From assembly GCA_024653345.1 (NCBI GenBank), contig JANLFV010000002.1, positions 1-64,000 of the forward strand: DNA of 64,000 nucleotides, read 5' to 3'. Under the pieces are notes generated by a model, which did no database searches, was not told the DNA's origin, and saw only the letters and a program-made list of their open reading frames with translations. This stretch comes from Candidatus Acetothermia bacterium (GTDB lineage: Bacteria; Bipolaricaulota; Bipolaricaulia; RBG-16-55-9; JANLFV01). Position 1 is the first letter of the stretch. Each line of letters opens with the position of its first letter. Shown piece by piece: positions 44,585 to 53,472 of this stretch. Position numbers and translations under genes: made by a program.

Positions 44585-45958
44585 ATGGACACAGTGATCA
44601 AGGGCGGGCGGATCGTCACGGCCACCGAGACCTATGAGGCCGACATCGGCATCGAGAAGGGCCAGATCGCCCTCCTCGGGCGGAATCTCGAGGGGGACGA
44701 GACCATCGATGCCAAGGGGATGTTCGTCCTCCCCGGCGGGATCGATCCCCACACCCATCTGGAATTGCCCTTCATGGGCACCGTCTCCGCGGACGACTTC
44801 CGGACCGGGACGATCGCCGCGGCCTGCGGCGGGACGACCACGATCATCGACTTCGCCATCCAGGGGAAGGGCCAGACGCTCCGCGAGGCTCTGGAGATCT
44901 GGCTGAAGAAGGCCGAAGGGAAGGCGTCCGTAGACTACGGCTTCCATGTGGCGATCGGGGCGATGGACGACGCGCGGATGGCCGAGATGGGCGAGCTGGT
45001 CAGGGATGGGGTCTCGAGCTTCAAGATCTTCATGGCTTACAAGGGGACATTCATGGTCGATGACGAGACCCTCTTCCGCGCGCTCCTCCGGGCCAGGGAG
45101 GTTGGGGCGCTGATCACCGTCCATGCAGAGAACGGCGATGTGCTCAACTACTTGATCAACAAGCATGTGGCCGAGGGCAAGAAGGAGCCGATCTGGCACG
45201 CCCTGAGCCATCCCCCGGAGGCCGAGGCCGAGGCCACGCATCGGGCGATCGTGCTGGCCGGTCTGGCCGGTGCGCCGATCTACTTCGTCCACATGAGCGC
45301 GGCCGAGGCGCTCGAGGCGCTCAAGGCCGGACGGGCTAAGGGGTTCAAGGTCTTCGGCGAGACCTGCCCGCAGTATCTCCTCTTCTCGATTGAGAAATAC
45401 AGCGAGCCGGACTTCGAGGGTGCCAAGTATGTCATGTCGCCTCCGCTCCGGGAGAAGGGGAACCAGGAGGCGCTCTGGCAGGGGCTGGCCGGCGGCGACC
45501 TCCAGGCGGTCGGGACCGACCACTGCCCGTTCAACTTCGCCGGGCAGAAGGAGATGGGGAGAGACAACTTTGCCGCGATCCCCAACGGGATGCCGGGGAT
45601 CGAGACCAGGCTCCCGCTGATTTACCACTTCGGGGTGAACGGCGGCCGGTTCTCGATCAACCGCTTTGTGGAGCTGGTCTCGACCGGTCCGGCGCGGCTC
45701 TTCGGCCTCTTGCCGCGGAAGGGGACGATCGCCATCGGTGCTGACGCCGATCTCGTCATCTGGGACCCGAACAAGAAGCATAAGCTGACCAGGGAAAACC
45801 TGCACATGAATGTGGACTACAGCCCATACGAGGACATCACCGTAAAGGGCTATCCGGCCCTAGTTATGCAGCGGGGCGAGGTCATCGTGCGGGAGAATCA
45901 GTTTGTCGGCCAAGTCGGCGCGGGGGAGTTTCTAAGGCGCGCTCCCGTCCGGTTGTGA
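44585..45958 (+). CDS. hydA: Dihydropyrimidinase
   Basis: A 457-residue cyclic amidohydrolase opening dihydrouracil to N-carbamoyl-beta-alanine. Metal ligands: His pair in GGIDPHTHLELPF, the carboxylated Lys in SSFKIFMAYKG, His in VHAENGD, His in IYFVHMSAAEAL and Asp in VGTDHCPFN. TETYEADIGIEKGQI at the N-terminus is typical. It is the last gene of the operon, 10 nt after preA, with GAGGGGG before the ATG. It converges on the broken helicase gene. Confidence 0.94.
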   Translation: MDTVIKGGRIVTATETYEADIGIEKGQIALLGRNLEGDETIDAKGMFVLPGGIDPHTHLELPFMGTVSADDFRTGTIAAACGGTTTIIDFAIQGKGQTLREALEIWLKKAEGKASVDYGFHVAIGAMDDARMAEMGELVRDGVSSFKIFMAYKGTFMVDDETLFRALLRAREVGALITVHAENGDVLNYLINKHVAEGKKEPIWHALSHPPEAEAEATHRAIVLAGLAGAPIYFVHMSAAEALEALKAGRAKGFKVFGETCPQYLLFSIEKYSEPDFEGAKYVMSPPLREKGNQEALWQGLAGGDLQAVGTDHCPFNFAGQKEMGRDNFAAIPNGMPGIETRLPLIYHFGVNGGRFSINRFVELVSTGPARLFGLLPRKGTIAIGADADLVIWDPNKKHKLTRENLHMNVDYSPYEDITVKGYPALVMQRGEVIVRENQFVGQVGAGEFLRRAPVRL

Positions 45959-45985
45959 TAGGATGCCGCTCGTCCGCTCCAGGCG

Positions 45986-48721
45986 CTAGGTGGGCCACCG
46001 GTGCAACAACTCCCTCATCTCACAGTAGACCTCGATCTTGCTCACCTGTCTCGCCCAGGGCTGCCTAAGCAGGGCGTCAAACGAGAAACCCTCTGCCGGC
46101 ACGGTGCGATACCAGTATTTCTCCGTTCCATTCCATTGATAACCGTGATCCCTTAGCTCGTCCTTTACACGGTAAGCACCGAATACTCTGATCTCAAGCC
46201 GGGGCTGGTCCAGCGATGGGACCGCCGGAAGCTCATCCCATGAGAGTGAAGTGAGACTCATGTGTTTGCGGATGTCGTCAAGATATGGGCTCTCTCTAAG
46301 GCTCTCGGTCACCAGTGCAAGCGAGTCCTTGGCTCTCGTGACCGCGACGTAGAAGAGTCGCCTCTCTTCGTCCTCGATGGTTTCGATGCTATCACCGAAA
46401 ACTCGCAGAAACACCCAGTTGGGATGAATAAGTGGGTAGCTCCGCTCGACTGCGTCCAACACGATAACCGCCTGCTTCTCTCCCCCTTTATACTTGTGAG
46501 CAGTTGAGATACCTACCCGGCCACGGTCTTCCTCGGGTAAGAAGGAGCGGAGGTGTTCCAAAAACCGCTGGAGATCGTCTGGTTTTCCACTGCCGCGTTC
46601 GGCGTAGTTGACATACCAAGGCGCGCCGTTACGCCTAGACAGGATTACCACATCCTGGCCCTGATCAAGAAAGTATCGAAGCAACTATAGAATTGCTGGT
46701 GTAATCTCGTCGCCCTTGTGACGATCCTCCTCGGATGGTGACGGCTTGAACTCGTCAAGCTTGCAGAGCCGCACCCATCCTTCCTCCTTACGGCAAGCCT
46801 CCGCTTCCACTCCTCGGCCGAACATGATGGCGTTCCCTAATTCCACTATTGATCTGGCGGAGCGGTGGTTGATGGGAAGGACGCATTGCGATGTATCTCG
46901 GAAGTAGCGGTCGAAGTCCCTGAAGAAGCGGAGCTCGGATCCTGCAAAAGCATTGATTGCCTGCCAGTCGTCTCCGACACAGAAGAATCGAATTCTCTGA
47001 TTGACCGAACGAATGGCGTCAACGAGCTCGAAGAACATCTGTGAGAAGTCCTGGAACTCGTCGATCATCATGAACCTCAGGTTGGCTAGATTGCCGCGTT
47101 CTCTGCCTCTATCTCGCACGAACTGGGTCTGGCCACTGCGGATCAGTGACACGGCACGCCACATGAGGCCGTCGAAGTCTTCCTTCTTTCTCGCAGCAAG
47201 TAGCTGCAGATAGCCTCGGTAAACTGAGATGGCAACATCCAGGAACAACTCCTCGGCGCTGGAACAAGGACTATGCCGAGCAACCATTCTCTCCAGCTCT
47301 TCGGGGGACAGGTTGCGCTTCCTGCACCGCCCGATGAAGTTCGTCATCGCTTCCGTGAAGCGGTCGATTGCTCGATGCTTGATACGGTCCCAGATCTCCT
47401 TATCTGATAGTTGCCGACAGGGGACGCCGGCCTGCTCCAGCTTCTGCAAGAGATGATGAACGAATCCATCCACACCTCTCTTTGCTAAATCCTGCGACGA
47501 GAACTCGATGAGGGTCCATCCCTGGCGCTGTGCCCAGAACTCTCGCTTCTGCTGCGCCATCTCGTCATAATCGGGATTGCCCTTCACCCCAAAGCACTCA
47601 ATGACCACGCCGCCCCTGGGTGGCTTGAGTATCGTGAAATCCGGCCGGTAGTTGACCCCGTTCCAGCGGAAGTTGCGCTCGTAGCGGTAGTCGACCCCGT
47701 TTTCGAGGAGCGCGTTGGCAATGACTTTCTCTCCGAAAGACTTCCCATGCTCGCCCCTGAGCGTCTCGCGCGGGAGCGAGCGGCGGTAGGCCAGGAGTTC
47801 GTCCATGGCCAGATGGAAGCCGCCGGCCTCGATCCGCTCCCAGTCCTCGCGGAAGTGAGCAAGCATCAGGTCGCGAATGCGGCTTCCCCACTTCTTGGAC
47901 CTCACGTGCTGGTCGATGACTTCTTGCGCTTCGCGGCTCAGATTGAACCGATCGGCTGAGGGCTGATCATACAAGAGTTCCTCTTCAGGATGGACCAAGG
48001 CATAGGCCAGTTGGTGGAAATCCATCACGTGGGGCAAGTCATCGCCGATTGCCGCGCGAAGCCGCTTCCTCATCTCATCCGCTGCGCTTCTGTTGAACGC
48101 CAGGAGCAGCAGCTCGCCTGGGGACACCCCGCAGTGCTTCTGCAGGAAGATCGCTCGCGTGACGAGAGTCCTGGTCTTGCCACTGCCCGCCCGTGCCACG
48201 ACTAGGATATCGCCTTCAGAGGCCGCAATCGCAGCAGCTTGTTCGGGATCAAGGTCCACGTGGATCTCACGAGAGGCCCAGTCCTGGACAAACCTAGCCT
48301 TGAGATCGTAGTATTCTTCATCGCTGATCAACTGCCTATCAGGATCACCAGTGAAGACTTTGTCCGCGGATAGGAAATCCGAATCAAAGGCGTCTCGAAG
48401 CCTTGCGCGGAACGCTCTCCTGCGCTCTTGCTCCTCCAGTTCGCGCTGGCGCTCAGCCTCGCGTTGCTTGTGTTCCTTCCAGGCCACGCGTTCTGAGAAT
48501 AGGATGGGTAATCTCGACCACTCTTCAGGGGACAGATTCTGCTTCAACTGTGCAACGATCTCCTTCTCACTCATCCTACAACGCAAGGGTGTGTCACCAA
48601 GTTGTGCGGAGCCATCAACGATGCTCGGAATGAGGACAGTCAAGTAGTATTCCTTATAGAGGTCCCAACGGCCCCAGTAATGGATCAACTCATCTATGAG
48701 CTCCAGCGCAGTGTATTCCAA
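45986..48721 (-). pseudogene. UvrD/Rep-family DNA helicase broken by an in-frame TAG
   Basis: One reading frame of 911 codons with a single amber codon at 46685-46687. The 5' part (678 residues) has Walker A VVARAGSGKTRTLVTRA, Walker B MMIDEFQDFSQMF, motif III VGDDWQAINAFAG and motif IV PINHRSARSIVELG. It also carries an inserted nuclease-like domain (YRPDFTILKPPRGGVVIECFG). The 3' part (232 residues) holds motif V STAHKYKGGEKQAVIVLDAVE and motif VI ERRLFYVAVTRAKDSLAL. Its C-terminal module has GYQWNGTEKYWYRTV, similar to DUF5710. All helicase motifs are intact on either side. The start is TTG behind GGAGGTAGCCC. G+C is visibly lower than in the neighbours. Restart at TTG directly after the TAG is possible. 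Confidence 0.85.
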
Positions 48722-48985
48722 GGGCTACCTCCGTCGTCCAGCTCACCGCGCCTGGTTGAGCAGCTCCAACCATGCATATTCACGGTGCCGTGTGCCCATG
48801 ACCCCTTACTTAACGAAACGCCCTTCTGTCCAACATACTAACGTGCGCTTCAGCTAGAATCAAGGGTGGGGGCCAGTGTGCGCCTGCAAGACCGAGCACT
48901 GCTGGATCAATTTCAGCTGTCGAGTGCAGCGCGAGAGGTGGAAGGCGGATCTTTGTAGAAGCGGGCCGGAAGATAGATGCCCCTC

Positions 48986-49374
48986 TCAAACCAGCATCAG
49001 GGAAAATCGCCGCGGCCTGAGGATCGCCTCGATGTCCTGCTCATTCTGCGTGATGACCGTCGCCCCGATCCGCTGAGGTTGCAGGGCAAGCAGCGCAGCA
49101 TTCGCCAGGGAGTAGGTCTCGTGTAGGTCATAGCCCCTCTCCACCTGGGACTGTCGGAACAACCGCCGCGGTAGTGGGCGAGCATCGGGACGACGGCTCT
49201 CCCTAGCCGCTCCACCAGTTCCCAATCTCCAGCGGAGAAGGACCTGGCCTCAAGCTCCATGAGAACCACAGCACTCAGGCACTTCGCCAGGCCTTAGGCA
49301 AAGAGTAGATCGGCATGCTTGCGGGCATTGAGCCAATCGATGATAACGCGGGTATCGAGCAGTGCGCTCTTCAC
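48986..49374 (-). pseudogene. Decayed PIN-domain (VapC-like) gene
   Basis: A GTG at 49374 opens VKSALLDTRVIIDWLNARKH, the usual PIN start with the first Asp. A TAA follows at 49294-49296. The same frame goes on with CLSAVVLMELEARSFSAGDW. The rest of the fold (ETYSLANAALLALQPQRIGA, then TVITQNEQDIEAI) is in another frame, so one stop and one frameshift separate the parts. No antitoxin gene is recognisable upstream. Together with the broken helicase it marks a degrading accessory segment. The 264 bp between it and the helicase start hold no feature I can support. Confidence 0.7.
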
Positions 49375-49453
49375 GCGCAGATCTCCCTGATCGTTCCCTT
49401 GCGCTGACAAGGGGAGGTTGGTAGCATCTCGGACAAGAGCAGGGATGGGACTT

Positions 49454-50305
49454 ATGAAAACAGACTTTGAGAGAGAAAAGCGCTGGTGGGACGCAAAAGC
49501 TCCTAAAGAAGAGCAGGACCTGGCCGACGAGGCCATCAATAGGGCACTGCGCTGGCGCGAGATCGAGAGGCATCTCGAGGGGGTGGAGACGATCCTGGAC
49601 GTCGGGGCCGGCACAGGCGCGTTCTCCATCCCTCTAGCCCAACGCGGTTTTTCGGTCACTCACCTGGATTTCTCTCCCGCGATGCTCGAGATTGCCTATC
49701 GGAAAGCTCGCCATCTGAGGAACATCCGCTTCGTTGAGGCAAACTCTGTGGCCCTGCCCTTTCTGGATGGCTCTTTCGACCTGGTGTTGAACATGGATGG
49801 GGCCATCTCCTTCTGCGGCTCTGAGGCGGAGCAGGCCATCTTGGAGAGCTGCCGGGTGACCAAGAAGAGGCTGATTATCACTGTCTCCCATCGGGCCTGG
49901 ATGGTCGCAGTTATGGTTTCCTCAAGCCTGGGAGTAGCAGGCCGTCTTCTCCCAGCGGTCTATTCAATGCTGGATCGAGGTGAGTGGCACCAAGAGCAGT
50001 TTCCTGAGAACCGGATGCTGGCGAAAGGAATGACTCAGGACTACTTTGGAGCCTTCAAGGCCTTTCTGCCGGGTGAGTTGGTGGAGATCTTGGAACAGGC
50101 CGGCATGAGAGTCCTGCGAATCGGCGGCCTCGGCTCTCTCGCTAACCTATGCGGGAAGGAAACAGCCGAATGCACCCTAAGAGAAGGGGCTCTATTTCAG
50201 GAATTCTTGGCGCTCTGCGAGCGTTTCGATCGGGAGATCTTGCCTGATGGCCCGGGGACGCGCCAGCGAGCCGGGCTGATCGCCGTAGCGGAACCAGTGA
50301 GATGA
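49454..50305 (+). CDS. Class I SAM-dependent methyltransferase
   Basis: A 283-residue protein with the Rossmann-type methyltransferase core: motif I ILDVGAGTGAFSIPLAQ, motif II VTHLDFSPAMLEIA, a post-II NIRFVEANSVALPFLDGSFD and DLVLNMDGAISFC. The C-terminal half (about 170-283) is family-specific and does not name the substrate; a small-molecule methyltransferase is likely. The ATG at 49454 is chosen (GGGATGGGA before it); an upstream ATG at 49445 is possible. It overlaps the next gene by 4 nt. Confidence 0.85.
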   Translation: MKTDFEREKRWWDAKAPKEEQDLADEAINRALRWREIERHLEGVETILDVGAGTGAFSIPLAQRGFSVTHLDFSPAMLEIAYRKARHLRNIRFVEANSVALPFLDGSFDLVLNMDGAISFCGSEAEQAILESCRVTKKRLIITVSHRAWMVAVMVSSSLGVAGRLLPAVYSMLDRGEWHQEQFPENRMLAKGMTQDYFGAFKAFLPGELVEILEQAGMRVLRIGGLGSLANLCGKETAECTLREGALFQEFLALCERFDREILPDGPGTRQRAGLIAVAEPVR

Positions 50306-50820
50306 TGGGGACAGCCTGGATCACAACGAAGGCGCAGGCTCTGGAGTTCGTCGAGCAGGTCGGGGATTGCTTGCTCTTCCCGCTGAAAGGGCAGGCTGAT
50401 CTGTTCAGCAATGTTGCTGGCGAGACGATCGACGAGCGGCGGACGAAGGCCTGGGGCTGGTCGGACGAGCTCCATCTGGAGAAGAGGCTCTTGTTGAGCT
50501 TGGCGGTCAGGCGCCGGGTGACGCTCACCTCCCAGACACGCTTTGCGGAGGTCTATCCGGAGCGCTCTCGGGAGCCGCTCACTGATCACGAGGCAGCGCT
50601 CCTCGCATTGGTTCGGGAGGCCGGCCCGCTGCCCACGCCCGAGCCATATCGAGCGACAGGTCTGGAGCAGCGTCTCTTGGACAAGGCCCTCACGGGCCTG
50701 CGGCGGAAGATGCTCCTGGCGATCGCCGGGAACCGGCATGAGTCGGCTACCAAGCATGTCTACCTCTACGGCCTGACCGAGCGCTCGGTCGGAACGACAC
50801 AGGCGGCCTCGAGGCGGTGA
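50302..50820 (+). CDS. AlkZ-related-like protein of unknown function
   Basis: A 172-residue protein. The start WITTKAQALEFVEQVGDCLL (then FPLKG) and the block RRTKAWGWSDELHLEKRLLL resemble short proteins labelled AlkZ-related in other genomes; the relation to the DNA glycosylase AlkZ is distant. A basic C-terminal region (GLRRKMLLAIAGNRHES) could be a winged helix. It starts inside the stop of the methyltransferase gene (ATGATG over TGA), so the two are translationally coupled, which suggests a shared role in modification or repair. Confidence 0.55.
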   Translation: MMGTAWITTKAQALEFVEQVGDCLLFPLKGQADLFSNVAGETIDERRTKAWGWSDELHLEKRLLLSLAVRRRVTLTSQTRFAEVYPERSREPLTDHEAALLALVREAGPLPTPEPYRATGLEQRLLDKALTGLRRKMLLAIAGNRHESATKHVYLYGLTERSVGTTQAASRR

Positions 50821-50907
50821 CCGAGGTCCTGCCGAAATCCGGTGATGCGGCAATCCCTCAGCCGCACAACTGGTCAGCTTGAGCGTTGGGTGGAGCGCCG
50901 AGGATTG

Positions 50908-50936
50908 TTGCGGAGCGCATGGCGCTCAGTTACAAT
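50908..50936 (+). promoter_or_regulatory. Predicted promoter of the MacB-type operon
   Basis: TTGCGG, a 17-nt spacer and TACAAT; the spacer contains the GAGCGCATGGCGCTC palindrome, a possible operator. An AGGTGATG Shine-Dalgarno precedes the ATG at 50956. Confidence 0.5.
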
Positions 50937-50955
50937 TCCGATGAGGTGATGCAGA

Positions 50956-51564
50956 ATGTCACGGAATGCTAAGCTCGGGATCATCATCGGCTTGAGCTTG
51001 ACCCTCGCCGTGGGCACGGGGATCGTCCTGGCCCAGCTCTTCGGGATGGGCGAATACCCCGGCGGCCACTTGAAGACAGTCTACCAGATTCTTAGCGAGG
51101 AGAGCCCCAATCCGGCCAGATTCTCGCTGGAGATCGAGCCGCTCGCGGACGGGAACTACAAGATAACCTCGACGACCGAGGCGATCGAGCCCCAGGACCA
51201 AGTGGAGCTCGGCCTCTTCAGCCTCTTCTTCCTCGGGTTCAGCCTCCGGCCGGAGTCGGAGCAGCTCGACCTCACCCCGCTGCTGGCCCTGGGCGAGCGA
51301 GAGATCGAGCCGAATAAGTCCTATGTCCTCGAGGGCGGCGCACGGCTGGTGACCCAGGAGAGGACCGAGATCGCTGGGGTCGAGGTGGTCATGGGGATCT
51401 ATACCCATCCGAGCTACGCCGATCAGCGCGCCCTCATCGCCCTTCCCAATGTGGCGACGCGGAAGATCCTCCCCTTCCCCCCGCTACTCCAGGTGGAGAA
51501 GCAGGAAGGCGGGCAATACAAGACCACAGCGAAGGTCGAGCTGACCGAGTTCCTCCATGAATAG
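50956..51564 (+). CDS. Exported/anchored protein linked to a MacB-type ABC system
   Basis: A 202-residue protein of unknown function with an N-terminal signal or anchor (LGIIIGLSLTLAVGTGIVLA) and a beta-rich extracytoplasmic part (FSLEIEPLADGNYKITSTTE). It overlaps the ABC ATPase gene by 8 nt. In MacAB-type operons this place is taken by the adaptor MacA; this protein lacks the long coiled coil of MacA and looks different, so it may be a substrate-binding or sensing partner. Confidence 0.68.
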   Translation: MSRNAKLGIIIGLSLTLAVGTGIVLAQLFGMGEYPGGHLKTVYQILSEESPNPARFSLEIEPLADGNYKITSTTEAIEPQDQVELGLFSLFFLGFSLRPESEQLDLTPLLALGEREIEPNKSYVLEGGARLVTQERTEIAGVEVVMGIYTHPSYADQRALIALPNVATRKILPFPPLLQVEKQEGGQYKTTAKVELTEFLHE

Positions 51565-52288
51565 CCTGAGGCTGGCCGCAGGGGCCGGGCCGTCGGGGAG
51601 GGCCTTGATCGAGCTCCGCGAGGTCTGGAAGACCTACCGGATGGGGAAGGTCGAGGTCCACGCCCTTCGCGGGGTGAGCCTCGCCGTTGCGGAGCACGAG
51701 TTCCTGGCAGTGATGGGCCCCTCCGGCTCGGGGAAGTCGACCCTGATGCATCTGATGGGCTGCCTCGATCTCCCTACGCGGGGCACGATCCTCTTCGACG
51801 GAGCTGATATCTCGTCTCTCAAGGGGTCCGAGCTGGCCGAGATCCGGGGGCGCCAGATCGGGTTCGTCTTCCAGACCTTCAACCTGGTTCATACGCTCAC
51901 GGCCCTGGAGAATGTCGAGCTCCCGATGATCTTCCAAGGGGCGCCGCGGGCCAGTCGGAGGGCCAGGGCTGTGGAGCTCCTCGAGCGGGTCGGTCTCTCC
52001 GACCGCCTCCAGCACCGCCCGAACGAGCTCTCGGGTGGCGAGCAGCAGCGGGTGGCGATCGCCCGAGCTCTGGCGAACGACCCGAAGATCGTGCTCTGCG
52101 ACGAGCCGACGGGGAACCTCGACTCCGCAGCAGGAATGAGGGTCTTGGAGTCGCTGAGGGACTTGAACGAGGAGGGCCGGACGGTGATCCTCGTCACCCA
52201 CGACGCCGAGGCGGCGGGCTACGCCCGGCGGAGGGTCCAGATGCGCGATGGCCGGATGGTCGAAGCGGCTGAGGAGGCGCTCCGATGA
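51557..52288 (+). CDS. ABC transporter ATP-binding protein, MacB/LolD type
   Basis: A 243-residue ATPase. Walker A is GPSGSGKSTLMHLMGCLD, the Q-loop is FVFQTFNLVHTLTALENVELP, the signature is LSGGEQQRVAIARAL and Walker B is IVLCDEPTGNLD. GPSGSGKST with the MHLMGCLD continuation and EPTGNLD are typical of the MacB/LolCDE/FtsE branch. It overlaps both neighbours, so the three genes form one operon. Confidence 0.94.
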   Translation: MNSLRLAAGAGPSGRALIELREVWKTYRMGKVEVHALRGVSLAVAEHEFLAVMGPSGSGKSTLMHLMGCLDLPTRGTILFDGADISSLKGSELAEIRGRQIGFVFQTFNLVHTLTALENVELPMIFQGAPRASRRARAVELLERVGLSDRLQHRPNELSGGEQQRVAIARALANDPKIVLCDEPTGNLDSAAGMRVLESLRDLNEEGRTVILVTHDAEAAGYARRRVQMRDGRMVEAAEEALR

Positions 52289-53472
52289 TCAAGGACTATC
52301 TCGGCTTGGCCGTCAGGAGCATGAGCCACCGTCAGAAGAGGAGCTGGCTCACCATCATCGGGATCCTCATCGGCATCACGGCTGTGGTGGCGCTGGTCTC
52401 GCTCGGCCAGTCGATGCAACGGGCGGTGAACAAGCAGTTTCAGCAGTTCGGCTACAACTTGATCACCATCTATCCCGGCGGGCTGCGGGGCAGCTATCGC
52501 GGCCCCTATTCGGCGACCTTTGAGCTCGATACGGACCTGATCGCCAGTGTAGACGGGGTCGAGGCGGTGGAGGCGATGCTCTACAAGAGCGCCTATATAA
52601 GGGGAGGCGAGCCTCCCGACGAGATCGAGGGCTTTCTTCCGGTTGTGGGCCTCTCACCGGGGATCACGAAGGTCTTCAGCCAGTTCAAGCTCGAGCAGGG
52701 GCGGTTCTTCACCGAAACCGATCACTACACTGCCATCCTCGGCCAGAGTGTCCCGAAGGACTTGGGGATTGGAGTGGGCGAGCAAGTGGAGATCGAGGGG
52801 CAGGCGTTCGAGGTCGTGGGCCTGCTCGCCGAGAGCGGCCTGGGGAATAATAACAGTGGGATCTTCATCCCGCTTGAGGCCCTCTGGGAGATCCTCGGGG
52901 ACCGGGGGAAGGTCTCGATGGTCTGGGCCAAGGTCGGCCAGGGCTACGATGCTGAGGTGGTGGCCGAGCGGCTGAAGGCCGGGCTGAAGGAGGCCCGGGG
53001 GAAGGAGGACTTCACCGTGCAGACGATCGAGGACCTGCAGAAGCTCATCGGCCAGGCGATCGGGATCTTGCAGGCCTTCTTGGGGGGGATCGCCGGGATC
53101 TCGCTCCTGGTCGGCGGGATCGGGGTGATGAATACGATGTATACCGCTGTCCTAGAGCGGACGCGGGAGATCGGGGTGATGAAGGCCGTCGGGGCCAAGG
53201 ACAGCCATATCATGTGGCTCTTCCTCATCGAATCAGGATTCATGGGCCTGGTCGGGGGGGCGATCGGGACCGCCCTGGGGCTGGGGATGGACATCCTCGC
53301 GGTGGTGATCACCAAGCGCTTCATCCAGACGAATGTCCTGGAGTTCGGGATCTCGGCCTGGCTGGTCATCGGGGCCCTGGCTTTCTCCTTCGTGATCGGG
53401 GCTCTCTCGGGGCTCCTCCCCGCGCGGAGCGCGGCCAAGCTCAAGCCGGTCGAGGCGCTGAGGTATGAGTAG
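52285..53472 (+). CDS. ABC transporter permease, MacB type (FtsX domain)
   Basis: A 395-residue permease with one N-terminal helix (SWLTIIGILIGITAVVALVS), a periplasmic MacB core (about 45-260) and three C-terminal helices (IAGISLLVGGIGVMNTMYTA, ESGFMGLVGGAIGTALGLGM, ISAWLVIGALAFSFVIGALS). RTREIGVMKAVGAKDSHI and PARSAAKLKPVEALRYE are classic FtsX/MacB motifs. These systems transmit force for export of peptides, antibiotics or lipoproteins rather than importing. The substrate is unknown. Confidence 0.94.
   Translation: MIKDYLGLAVRSMSHRQKRSWLTIIGILIGITAVVALVSLGQSMQRAVNKQFQQFGYNLITIYPGGLRGSYRGPYSATFELDTDLIASVDGVEAVEAMLYKSAYIRGGEPPDEIEGFLPVVGLSPGITKVFSQFKLEQGRFFTETDHYTAILGQSVPKDLGIGVGEQVEIEGQAFEVVGLLAESGLGNNNSGIFIPLEALWEILGDRGKVSMVWAKVGQGYDAEVVAERLKAGLKEARGKEDFTVQTIEDLQKLIGQAIGILQAFLGGIAGISLLVGGIGVMNTMYTAVLERTREIGVMKAVGAKDSHIMWLFLIESGFMGLVGGAIGTALGLGMDILAVVITKRFIQTNVLEFGISAWLVIGALAFSFVIGALSGLLPARSAAKLKPVEALRYE

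Noticed and set aside
46685-46687. Pyrrolysine or another recoded residue at the helicase TAG
   Set aside because: TAG ends several other genes in this window, no pyl gene or suppressor tRNA is visible, and the segment contains another decayed gene. A nonsense mutation is simpler.
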